DNA of 64,000 bases from Pseudoduganella namucuonensis. GTDB taxonomy: Bacteria > Pseudomonadota > Gammaproteobacteria > Burkholderiales > Burkholderiaceae_D. Positions 1-11,297 of this stretch are shown piece after piece. The stretch's first letter is position 1. Every line of letters begins with the position of its first letter. The stretch is taken from assembly GCF_900116645.1 (NCBI RefSeq), contig NZ_FPBO01000004.1:124001-188000 (forward strand), in the 5' to 3' direction. The translations under genes were made by a program, and so were the position numbers. The notes under the pieces were generated by a model. It was not told the origin of the DNA and did not search any database. It worked only from the letters and a program-made list of their open reading frames with translations.

Positions 1-499
1 GGCGCTCCACCTCGGCCTCCAGCGACACGGCCAGCGACGCCAGTTCGGCGGTGCGCTCGGCCACGCGCCGCTCCAGCGACTCGCGTTCGGCGGCCAGCGC
101 CTGCTGCGCGCGGCCCAGCCGCACCTGGGCGTCGGTGCGGGCCAGGATCTCCTCGGCCTGGAAGGGCTTGGCGATGAAGTCGACCCCGCCCAGGGCGAAG
201 CCGCGCACCTTGTCGTCGGTGTCGTGCTGGGCGGACAGGAAGATCACGGGAACGTGGCGCAGGTCGGGCGACGCCTTCAGGCGGCGGCACACCTCGAAGC
301 CGTCGATGCCGGGCATGCGCACGTCCAGCAGGATCAGCTCGGGCGGACGCGATTGCGCGGTCCACAGCGCCAGCTCGCCGTTCGGGGCCTGGCGCACGTG
401 GTAGCCCGCCTCCGTCAGCAGGTCGCTCAACAGTTTCAGCGAGGCCGGCGTGTCCTCCACGATCAGCACTTCCCCCTTGCTTGCTTGGTCCGCCCGCAT
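1..499 (-). CDS. Response regulator, receiver domain plus coiled coil (3' end outside window)
   Basis: The reverse strand encodes a receiver domain from the first residues: acidic pocket (LIVEDTPASL), phospho-acceptor Asp in LLDVRMPGIDG, the conserved Lys in AKPF. From about residue 130 it turns into a charged helix rich in E, R and A (RRVAERTAEL), the linker type that normally leads into an output or kinase domain, but the frame runs off the window start. Two ATGs are adjacent (502 and 499); AAAGGA sits better for the one at 499. The receiver is nearly the same as that of the kinase at 6814-8004 (both have GGVDFI.KPFQ), so a local duplication is likely. It follows the kinase at 585-2819 by 85 bases on the same strand and may be its partner. 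Confidence 0.85.
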   Translation of the reverse strand, partial: MRADQASKGEVLIVEDTPASLKLLSDLLTEAGYHVRQAPNGELALWTAQSRPPELILLDVRMPGIDGFEVCRRLKASPDLRHVPVIFLSAQHDTDDKVRGFALGGVDFIAKPFQAEEILARTDAQVRLGRAQQALAAERESLERRVAERTAELASLAVSLEAEVER

Positions 500-584
500 C
501 ATGTCCTTTCCGCCCACTGGCAATCCCGCCACGCTACCATATATTCGACGCCGCCCCAAGGGCCGGGACGCGCCGCCATCCGGC

Positions 585-2815
585 TCATGCCTGCTCCTTC
601 ACGTTGCGGCCCCGCTCCTGCAGCAGCGCGCACAATTGCGGATAGGCGTGCTGCGCCAGCATCGCCTCGATGCCGGCCACCACGTCGGCCAGCTCCGGCG
701 GCAGCGCCGCCAGCAGCGCGGCCACTTGGGCCAGGTTCAACTGGCGCACGGCCTCGTGCAAGGGGACGCGCAGCGCGGCCGGCAGCCGTTCCAGCTGCGC
801 GGCCGTCAGCGGCGGTGGCGGCGCGCCGCCATGCGCGGCGCCGCCCGCCGGCGCGGCCCGGGACGCGTGCGCCTCCCGGTCCGCCGCCAGCGGCCGGGCC
901 GGCACGGTGAAGCGGAACGCCGCGCCCTCGCCCGGCGCGGACTCCACCGTCAAGGTTCCGCCCATCAGCTGCACGAACTCGCGCGAGATGGCCAGCCCCA
1001 GGCCGGTGCCCTCGCGCGCGCCGCTGTGGGGGTCGGCGCCGGCCTGCACGAAGGGCTCGAAAATGCGTTGCTGGTCGGCCGGGGCGATGCCCGGCCCGGT
1101 GTCGATGACCGCGAACGCCAGCCGCCAGCCGCCGGGGCCACCTCCATCGCCATCGCCGTGGACATGCTCGGCGCGCGCCCGCAGCGTGACCAGCCCGTCG
1201 CTGCTGAACTTGACCGCGTTCGACATCAGGTTCAACAGCACCTGGCGCAGCTTGGTGCCGTCGATCAGCACCCGGGCCGGCAGGTCCTGGCAGTCCAGCC
1301 GCAGCGCCAGGCCGGCCTGGCGCGCGCGGATGCTGACCATGTCCACCACCTCCTGCAGCATTTCCGGCAACGGCAGCGGCTCGGGCTGCAGCCGCGAGCG
1401 GCCGGCCTCGATGCGCGACAGCTCCAGGATGTCGTTGATCAGCGCCAGCAGGTGCTGGCCGGAGCCGTGGATGATGCCCAGGTTGCGGCGCTCCTCGGGC
1501 AGCATATGCCCGGCGTCGGCCATCAGGCGCGAGAAGCCGATCACCGAATGCAGCGGCGTGCGCAGCTCGTGGCTCATATTGGCCAGGAACACGCTCTTGG
1601 CGCGGTTGGCCGCCTGCGCCTGCGTCACCGCCACCGACAGGGCCTCGGTGCGGTCGGCCACCAGGTCCTCCAGGTGGTGGCGGTGGCGCCGCAGTTCCTG
1701 CTGCGCCAGTTTGTGCGCGGTGATGTCGTAGTTCACGCCCACCATGCGCGCCGGCTGGCCGGCGGCGTCGCGGAACAGCATGGCGTCGACCTGGATATGG
1801 TGCACCGAGCCGTCCGGCCACACGATGCGGAACTCGTCGGCCATGTCGCCCGCGCCCTCCAGCGCGCGCCGCAGCGAGGCCTGGGCGCGCTCGGCGTCCT
1901 CGGGATGCAGCTGGTCCAGCCACAGCTGGAGCGGCGAGGCCACGCCGGCGCGCGTGGCGCCGTACAGGCGGAACATCTGGTCGTCCCATTCGGCCACGCC
2001 GGTCTGGATGTTCCAGTCCCAGATGCCGATGCCGGCCGCGCGGGTGGCGATCCGCAGCCGCTGCTCGTTGGCCTGGATGGCCTGGTAGCGCTGGTCCAGC
2101 AGCGCCACCATCTCGCGGATGGTGGCGTACAGCCGTTTCAGCTCGCCGAAGAACCAGGCGCGCGGCGGCTGCGCGCCCGGGTTCAGGCCCGCCTCCACGT
2201 CGGCGGCGTAGCGGCCGATGGCCTGCACCGGTTTCAGCATCAGGTGCCACAGCACCGCGTACAGGCCCGCCACCAGCACCAGGTCCAGCACCACGATCAT
2301 GCCGACGATGCCGGTCGCGCGCTGGCGCAATTCGCCCAGCAGGGCCTCGGGCGAGGCGTACAGCGTGATGCTGCCGATGCGCTGGCCCTCGACCATCATC
2401 TGGCGCCGCTCGACCAGCAGGCCGGCGTCCTGCGGCGCCACCGGGCTGCCGACCAGCAGGCCCTCCTCGTTGCGCAGCAGGATGTAGGGATGGGCGCCGC
2501 CCACCGGCGTGACCATGCTGGCGTGCAGGCGCCGGTTGCTCAAGCCGCTCTTCATGATGGTGACGATCTGCGCCTCGTCGAAATTCCACACCGACAGCGA
2601 GACGGCGGCCGCCAGCTCGTCCGCGCTGGCGGCCAGGCCGCGCCGCAGCTCGTCCCAGCGCTGCGCCTTTTCGCTCTGATAGAAGTACACCGCGAACGCG
2701 GCCAGCACCGCCGTGACCACGGCCGTCAGCGCCACGCTGACCAGCAGCGCGATCGAGACCTCGCCGCGCGCGCGGCGCGGGGGCACGTGGCTGGAGGGCG
2801 GCGCGGCGCGGCGCC

Positions 2816-2819
<4 letters not shown>
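585..2819 (-). CDS. Membrane-bound PAS sensor histidine kinase
   Basis: Sensor kinase of 744 residues. Membrane segments lie near residues 23-45 and 168-190, enclosing a periplasmic loop of about 120 residues; then a PAS domain (about 256-365), a helix, the phospho-acceptor H box (MSHELRTPLHSVIG, near 411), an HATPase domain (N box NLMSNAVKF, GTGLGL) and a short helical C-terminal module (about 670-740). No receiver is attached. The start is a GTG at 2819 whose bases overlap the TGA of the upstream kinase (GTGA), which indicates translational coupling. The H-box region and the C-terminal helical module closely resemble those of the upstream kinase, so the pair looks like a duplication. The signal sensed is unknown. 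Confidence 0.88.
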
Positions 2820-6082
<3,263 letters not shown>

Positions 6083-6193
6083 GCCGATGAGATTAGCGGG
6101 GGGGAGCGCGGCGCCGCCAAGTCCGCGCCACTAGCAGATGATAAGTTTAACCCGGGGGCAAGTCCAACCATTTGTCGCGCCCGCGCCACCGTA

Positions 6194-6817
6194 CTATTGG
6201 ACGGCGCCGTGGCCGGGATCGGAAACGCCCAGGCGGTTGGCCATCTGCACCAATTCGGCCAGCGAGCCGGCGCCCAGCTTTTCCATCAGGCTGCGGCGGT
6301 GCGCCTTGACGGTGCGCTCCGTGTTGCCAAGCTCGAAGGCGATCTGCTTGTTCAACAGCCCCCGTACCACCAGCGCGAACACTTCCCGCTCGCGCGCGGT
6401 GAGCATGGCGGCGCGCCCGCGCAAGTCGCTCAGGAGGCTGTCGCGCGCGGCGGCCGTCTCGTAGCGCCGCATGGCGCGGCCGATGGCGTCCAGCAGCGCC
6501 TCCTTGCCCACGGGTTTGGACAGGAAGTCCTCGGCGCCGGCCTTGATGGCGCGCACGCTCATGGCGATGCTGCCGTTCCCGGTCAGGAACACGATGGGCA
6601 GGATGCTGCCGCTGGCGCGCAGCCGGTCCTGCAGTTCCAGCCCGCCCAGGCCCGGCATGTCCACGTCGAGCAGGATGCAACCGGCCTCGCCGCCTGTCCC
6701 GGCGCGCAGGAAGGCCTCCGCCGAGGCGTGGACGTCGACCCGGTAGCCGCAGGCGCCCAGCAGGCGCGCCAGCGCCGTGCGCAGGGCGTCGTCGTCCTCG
6801 ATGATGTGGATTCTCAC
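6194..6817 (-). CDS. FixJ/LuxR-family response regulator
   Basis: Response regulator of 207 residues. The receiver (1-120) has the acidic pair in IIEDDDALRTAL, the Asp in ILLDVDMPGLGG, T in FLTGNGSIAMSVRAIKAG and K in FLSKPV. A LuxR-type helix-turn-helix follows (LTAREREVFALVVRG, NKQIAFELGNTERTVKAHR). The receiver pattern with GNGSI.MSVRAIKAGA is typical of FixJ/TodT-like regulators. Its ATG overlaps the stop of the kinase at 6814-8004 (ATGA), so that FixL-like kinase is the probable partner. It should bind DNA and activate transcription once phosphorylated; targets are unknown, the gene at 6082 being the nearest candidate. Confidence 0.92.
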   Translation of the reverse strand: MRIHIIEDDDALRTALARLLGACGYRVDVHASAEAFLRAGTGGEAGCILLDVDMPGLGGLELQDRLRASGSILPIVFLTGNGSIAMSVRAIKAGAEDFLSKPVGKEALLDAIGRAMRRYETAAARDSLLSDLRGRAAMLTAREREVFALVVRGLLNKQIAFELGNTERTVKAHRRSLMEKLGAGSLAELVQMANRLGVSDPGHGAVQ

Positions 6818-8004
6818 GCCCCCTCCCCGAGCGCCGGCAGCGAGAAGCCGACCGTGGCGCCGCCGCCGGGATTGTCGCTTGCCCAGATGCGCCCGCCGTG
6901 CGCCTGCACGATGGCCGAGGCGATCGACAGGCCCAGGCCCATGCCCTGCGGCTTGGTGGTGAAGAACGATTCGAACAGGCGCTCCCGGTCGCCGCCGAAG
7001 CCGCAGCCGGTGTCGTTCACCAGCACCTCGGCCATGCCGTCGCCGCGCCGCCGCGCGCGCAGCGCGACGGCGCGGGGGGCCGCCGCGTCCACCGCCTCGG
7101 TGGCGTCCAGCGCGTTCAGCACCAGGTTGACCAGCACCTGCTGCAGCTGCACCGGGTCGGCCGACACCGGCAGCGCCGCCGGCGCCGTCTCGGCCTCCAG
7201 CGCCACGCGGCGCATGCGCGCCTCGCCCGCCAGCAGCGCGCGCACCTGGGACACGGCCTCGTTCAAGTCCACCCGCTGCGCCACCGGGTCGGACTTCCTC
7301 AACAGCTCGCGCATGCGCCGTATCAGTTCACTGGCGCGGCGGTCGTCGCGCTTGATGTCGCCCAGGATCTCCTCGACGTCGCCCAGCGCCGGCGGGTCCA
7401 TCCGCATGAACAGCTCGGCCGCCTCGGCGTTGCTCATGATGGCCGCCAGCGGCTGGTTCAACTCGTGCACCAGCGCCGCGCAGTACACGGTGGCGCCGGC
7501 GTTGCGGTTCATGTGGGCGATTTCGGCCAGGCGCTGGCGCGACTCGCGCCGCAGCTGGTCGTTGTGCTCGGCCAGCTGGCGCTGCAGGCGGCGGATCTTC
7601 AGGTGCGCCATCACGCGCGCGTTCACCTCCTCGAACTGGAAGGGCTTGGAGATGAAATCGACGCCGCCCACTTCGAAGCCGCGCAGCTTGTCGTCCATGT
7701 CGCTGTGGGCGGACAGGAAGATCACCGGCACCTCGTCCAGGCCGGGCATGCGCTTGAGGCGGCCGCACACCTCGTAGCCGTCGATGCCGGGCATGCGAAT
7801 GTCGAGCAGCACCAGGTCGGGCGCCTGCGCCTGCGCGCTCCACAGCGCCAGCTCGCCGCTGGGCGCCTCGCGCACGCGGTAGCCGGCGTCGGTCAGCAGT
7901 TTGGAGAGCAGCCGCAGCGAGGCGGGCGTGTCTTCGACAACGAGGATTTCGCCGCGCGGGCACTCCTCCGGGGCGGCGATGGGGATGGCGGCGTGAGCCC
8001 GCAT
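6814..8004 (-). CDS. Receiver-histidine kinase, FixL/TodS-type kinase core
   Basis: Protein of 396 residues with an N-terminal receiver (about 15-130; ILVVEDTPASL, LLDIRMPGIDG, SKPF) followed by a soluble kinase core: H box with HELNQPLAAI (near 176), N box NLVLNALDA, G boxes DTGCGFGG and GMGLGLSIA. HELNQPLAAI is characteristic of the FixL/DctB kinase subgroup, consistent with the coupled FixJ-like regulator downstream. No membrane segment is present, so it probably relays an intracellular signal or a phosphate received by its receiver. The frame is open further upstream to 8121, but AGGA precedes the ATG at 8004 and the extra residues look non-coding, so 8004 is chosen. Confidence 0.9.
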   Translation of the reverse strand: MRAHAAIPIAAPEECPRGEILVVEDTPASLRLLSKLLTDAGYRVREAPSGELALWSAQAQAPDLVLLDIRMPGIDGYEVCGRLKRMPGLDEVPVIFLSAHSDMDDKLRGFEVGGVDFISKPFQFEEVNARVMAHLKIRRLQRQLAEHNDQLRRESRQRLAEIAHMNRNAGATVYCAALVHELNQPLAAIMSNAEAAELFMRMDPPALGDVEEILGDIKRDDRRASELIRRMRELLRKSDPVAQRVDLNEAVSQVRALLAGEARMRRVALEAETAPAALPVSADPVQLQQVLVNLVLNALDATEAVDAAAPRAVALRARRRGDGMAEVLVNDTGCGFGGDRERLFESFFTTKPQGMGLGLSIASAIVQAHGGRIWASDNPGGGATVGFSLPALGEGA

Positions 8005-8125
8005 GGCGATGGCGATCCTGGTGAACGCGGTTGTACGGTCCAGACACTGGCGCACGGACGGCGCGCCGCGTCGCGGCGCGTGCCCTTGCTTAATCGTAAT
8101 GGCTTGACCAGGGCCCGTCAACCTT

Positions 8126-8659
8126 TCAGCGCGACGGCCCTATCGTCCGCACCACGCGGCAAGGATTGCCCACCGCGAGGCTGTTGGCCGGCACGTCCCT
8201 GGCCACCACGCTGCCCGCGCCGATGGTGCAGTTGTCGCCGATGGTCACGCCGTGCAGGATGGTGACGTTGGCCCCTATCCACACGTTGCTGCCGATGGTG
8301 ATGGGCAGCGCCTCGAACACGCCGGCGTTGCGCGCCACCGGATCGACCGGGTGGCTGGCCGCCGAGATCACCGTGTTCGGGCCGATCAGCACGTTGTCGC
8401 CCAGCGTCACCGGCGCGCAGTCCAGGATCACCAGGTTGTGGTTGGCGAAGCAGTTGTCGCCGACGTGGATGTTGTGGCCATAGTCGCAAAAGAACGGCGG
8501 CTCGAAATGCGCGTTGTGCGGACGGCCCATCAGCTTCGCCAGGATCTCGGCGCGCTTGGCGGTGTCGTCCTCGCGGTTGTAGGCCGCGCACAGCAGCTTG
8601 GCCTGGCGGCGCTCGACGCCGCCGGGCGAATCGGCCGGGCGGTAGGGCTGGTCTTGCAT
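8126..8659 (-). CDS. Sugar O-acetyltransferase (LacA/Maa type)
   Basis: Left-handed beta-helix acetyltransferase of 177 residues, close to the usual 180-200 of maltose/galactoside acetyltransferases. The N-terminal helical Mac domain (KLLCAAYNREDDTAKRAEIL) is followed by the acceptor region PPFFCDYGHNIHVGDN, hexapeptide repeats (IGSNVWIGANVTILHGVTIGDN, split here by family knowledge into six-residue turns) and GNPCRVVR. The catalytic His is in SAASHPVD. It should transfer acetyl from acetyl-CoA to a sugar hydroxyl in the cytoplasm. The start at 8659 is set by AAGGAG six bases upstream; the longer open frame is rejected. It lies 11 bases after the SulP gene and is probably cotranscribed. Confidence 0.93.
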   Translation of the reverse strand: MQDQPYRPADSPGGVERRQAKLLCAAYNREDDTAKRAEILAKLMGRPHNAHFEPPFFCDYGHNIHVGDNCFANHNLVILDCAPVTLGDNVLIGPNTVISAASHPVDPVARNAGVFEALPITIGSNVWIGANVTILHGVTIGDNCTIGAGSVVARDVPANSLAVGNPCRVVRTIGPSR

Positions 8660-8670
8660 GTTCTGCTCCT

Positions 8671-10320
8671 TCAAGGTCGCCCGGGCGCGGCGGCGTGCAG
8701 GGCGTCGCACGCCATCGCCGCGCTCAGGAAAATCGGCCCGCCCAATTGGCGCAGCAGGTCGCTCTGTTTCAATCGGTCCAGCACCGGCCCCTTCACCTCG
8801 GCCAGGTGCAGCGTCACGCCGCGCCGGCCCAGGCTCAGGTTCCACTCCTCCAGCGCGAACAGCGCCGACGTGTCGATCGAGCTGACGGCCGTCATCACCA
8901 GCACCAGGTGGCGCGCGCCGGGATGGGTGCGCACCTCGTCCTCGATGCGTTCGCCCACCGCCTCCACGTTCCCGAAGAACAGGTTGGCGTCGATGCGCAG
9001 CATCAGCATGTCCGGCTGCGTCTCGGCCGGATAGCGCTCGATGTTGCGGAAATGCTCGCTGCCCGGTATCCGCCCCAGCACGGCGATGTGGGGACGGCTG
9101 GCGCGCCAGATCAGGGTGCCCATGGACAGCGCCACCCCCACCACCACGCCGGCCTCCACGCCCAGCGCCAGCACGCCGGCGCCGGTGGCCAACCAGGCGG
9201 CGGCGTCGCCGCGGTCGTAGCGCCAGGCGGTGCGCAGCGTGTCCAGCTCCAGCATGCCCAGCACCGCCACGATGATGGTCGCCGCCAGCGTCGGCAAGGG
9301 CAGCAGCGCCAGCCAGCCGGTGGGGGCCGTCAGCGACAGCGCCAGCAGCGCCGCCGCGATCACGCTCGCCAGCGGCGTCCGCGCCCCGGCCGCGAAATTC
9401 ACCGCCGAGCGCGACATGCTGCCCGTGACGGGGAAGCCGCCCGACACCATGCTGGCCACGTTCGCCGCCCCCAGGCCGATCAGTTCATGGTTGCTGACCA
9501 GCTTCTCGTTGCGCTTGAGCGCCAGCGCCTGCGCCGAGGACATGCTCATCAGGAACACCACGAAGCCGATCAGCAGGCCCGGCTGCAAGAGCGCGCGCCA
9601 ATGCGCGGAGGACGTGGCCAGGTTCAGGTGCGGCAGGCCGGACGGCACGTCGCCGGTGGTGCGCACGCCCATCGCCTCCAGGCCGAGCAGCGGCACCAGC
9701 GCCGTCGCCGCCAGCACCACCAGCATGGGCGCCAGGCGCGCGGCGACGTCGGCGGCGGACGGCCGCATGCCGCAGCGCCGCAGCAGTCCCGCCAGGTGGC
9801 GTTTCGCCAGCACCAGGGCCAGCAGGGAGGCGCCGCCGAGCAGCGCGCTGGGCAGGTGAAAATGGGGAAACGGGGCCCCGAGCAGCGTGCGCACCTGTCC
9901 CGCAGCGATGACGATGGCCGCGCCGACGGTGAAGCCGCTCATGACCGGGCGCGAAAAGAAGTTCGCCAAAAAGCCCATGCGCAGCAAGCCGCACAGCAGC
10001 AAGACCAGTCCCGCCACCAGCGCCAGCTGGGCCGCCAGCACCGAATACAGGCCCGAGCCGGCCGGCGCCAGCGGCGCGATCACCGCGGCCGTCATCAGCG
10101 ACACGATGGCCATGGGCCCCACCGACTGCGTCATGCTGCTGCCGAACAGCGCGTACACCACGGGCGGCAGGATGCTCGCGTAAATCCCCACGACGGGCGG
10201 CAGTCCCGCGACCAGCGCGTACGCCATCCCCTGCGGAATCATCATCATGGCCACGACGACGCCGGCCGCCACATCGCCAGGCAACATCGCGCGCCGGTAC
10301 CGCCTGAGCCAATGCAGCAT
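8671..10320 (-). CDS. SulP-family anion transporter with STAS domain
   Basis: Inner-membrane transporter of 549 residues. The membrane core begins with the SulP signature region (GVVVAMMMIPQGMAYALVAG, then GIYASILPPVVYALFGSS) and carries about ten to twelve hydrophobic spans to about residue 400. The C-terminal STAS domain (about 425-545) includes VSSIDTSALFALEEW, the usual site of the anti-sigma-antagonist fold, with Ser/Thr conserved. Family members move sulfate, bicarbonate or dicarboxylates; the substrate cannot be read from sequence. The ATG at 10320 (MLHWLRRYRRAM) is preferred over an upstream in-frame ATG because the added 45 residues are Arg/Gly-rich and cover a repeat region. It probably forms an operon with the acetyltransferase. 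Confidence 0.92.
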   Translation of the reverse strand: MLHWLRRYRRAMLPGDVAAGVVVAMMMIPQGMAYALVAGLPPVVGIYASILPPVVYALFGSSMTQSVGPMAIVSLMTAAVIAPLAPAGSGLYSVLAAQLALVAGLVLLLCGLLRMGFLANFFSRPVMSGFTVGAAIVIAAGQVRTLLGAPFPHFHLPSALLGGASLLALVLAKRHLAGLLRRCGMRPSAADVAARLAPMLVVLAATALVPLLGLEAMGVRTTGDVPSGLPHLNLATSSAHWRALLQPGLLIGFVVFLMSMSSAQALALKRNEKLVSNHELIGLGAANVASMVSGGFPVTGSMSRSAVNFAAGARTPLASVIAAALLALSLTAPTGWLALLPLPTLAATIIVAVLGMLELDTLRTAWRYDRGDAAAWLATGAGVLALGVEAGVVVGVALSMGTLIWRASRPHIAVLGRIPGSEHFRNIERYPAETQPDMLMLRIDANLFFGNVEAVGERIEDEVRTHPGARHLVLVMTAVSSIDTSALFALEEWNLSLGRRGVTLHLAEVKGPVLDRLKQSDLLRQLGGPIFLSAAMACDALHAAAPGRP

Positions 10321-10392
10321 GCCCCACCCAATCCGCTTCGTGACAAAAGCGAAGCCTACCACGCCCACCCCGCGCATAACAGACAGCAATAA

Positions 10393-10558
10393 GCGCCCAG
10401 GGCTCTTTTTTCCCGCCCGCAAAAAGCGCCCAGGGCCATTTTCGCCGCGTGGCAACTTTCCGGCCCCGCCCGCACGCGCCCCCCTCCGGGGCGCGCCGGA
10501 TCGTGGTTGCCTGGCGGCTAAATACGCCCAGGGCGCTTTTCGAAAATGGCCCTGGGCG
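10393..10558. repeat. Nested inverted-repeat element with GCGCCCAGGGC motifs
   Basis: This intergenic block carries the motif CGCCCAGGGC at 10394, 10427 and 10525 and inverted at 10549. The 18 bases at 10427-10444 are perfectly inverted at 10541-10558. Inside are further inverted pairs: GGCAAC (10451) with GTTGCC (10506), CCGG (10460) with CCGG (10496), and a strong hairpin with 8-bp arms at 10475-10482 / 10488-10495. The shorter pair 10525-10534 / 10549-10558 with a TTTTCGAAAA centre also folds by itself. It lies between the 3' end of the TetR gene and the SulP gene, where it could act as a terminator or be a small non-autonomous (MITE/REP-like) element. Confidence 0.6.
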
Positions 10559-10573
10559 GTTTATTGGCGGCGC

Positions 10574-11143
10574 TTACTTTTCGGTGAGGGCGGCGGTGAC
10601 GGCGGCGAGGATTTCGTCGGAGCGCGCGGGGTCGGTGGCGATGCGCGCGAGGACGATGCCGCCCACCATCGCGGCGTAGTCGGCGATCGCCCGGCGGCGG
10701 CGCTCGGCGTCCGTCTCGCCCGGTTCCAGCCGGGACAGGATGGCCAACTGCTGTTCAACGCCGTTCGACAACGCCCGCCGCGCCGCCTCGCCCGCCCGCG
10801 CCACGTCCGCGCCCAGGGCGGTGACGGCGCAGCCGGCGCCCGGCCGGTCGCGGTGCCGCCCCGTCAGGTAGGCTTCGGCGATGGCCTCCCGCGGCCGGCC
10901 GGGCGCGCGCGCGGCCACGTTCGTCCAGCGCTCGGCGGATTTTTCCAGCGCCTTGCCGCAGGCCTCGGCCAGCAAATCCTCTTTCGACCCGAAATGGCCG
11001 TAGAAGCCGCCGTGCGTCAACCCGGCCGCCTTCATCAGGTCCGCCACGCCGATGCCGTCGTAGCCCTTTTCCCGAAACAGCCTGGCCGCCGTCTCGACGA
11101 TGCGCTCGCGGTTCAGCGCCGCCTGCTCCCTGCTTACCTTCAT
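10574..11143 (-). CDS. TetR/AcrR-family transcriptional regulator
   Basis: Repressor of 189 residues. The N-terminal helix-turn-helix is clear (RERIVETAARLFREKGYDGI, then ADLMKAAGLTHGGFYGHFGS), as in the NemR/AcuR-like group with the GGFYGHF recognition helix. The C-terminal ligand domain is divergent, with GRHRDRPGAGCAV resembling regulators of reactive electrophile stress that carry a C near this position. The start at 11143 is set by GGAGGT six bases upstream. A near-perfect palindrome at 11178-11199, overlapping a TATAGT promoter element, is the likely autoregulatory operator. No regulated enzyme gene lies divergently; the downstream SulP gene is a possible target. Confidence 0.92.
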   Translation of the reverse strand: MKVSREQAALNRERIVETAARLFREKGYDGIGVADLMKAAGLTHGGFYGHFGSKEDLLAEACGKALEKSAERWTNVAARAPGRPREAIAEAYLTGRHRDRPGAGCAVTALGADVARAGEAARRALSNGVEQQLAILSRLEPGETDAERRRRAIADYAAMVGGIVLARIATDPARSDEILAAVTAALTEK

Positions 11144-11177
11144 CGCACACCTCCATCGTCAACGTCCATTCGCCACT

Positions 11178-11199
11178 ATACATTATGAGCATAATATAT
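11178..11199. promoter_or_regulatory. Palindromic operator for the TetR regulator
   Basis: The arms ATTATG (11182-11187) and CATAAT (11190-11195) are a perfect inverted repeat around AG, extended outward by matching ATA/TAT with one mismatch on each side. On the minus strand a TATAGT (-10 like) at 11180-11175 overlaps one arm, so a bound repressor would block the tetR promoter 35 bases before the start codon. Binding is inferred from symmetry and position only. Confidence 0.6.
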
Positions 11200-11297
11200 G
11201 GCGCGTTGATGATGATGGCGGTTTAAAAACCCGAGGAAAGACTTTTAGCCGCCGGGCGCGCGACGCGAGACCGCCGCCGCCTCGGCGGCGGGCCGCT

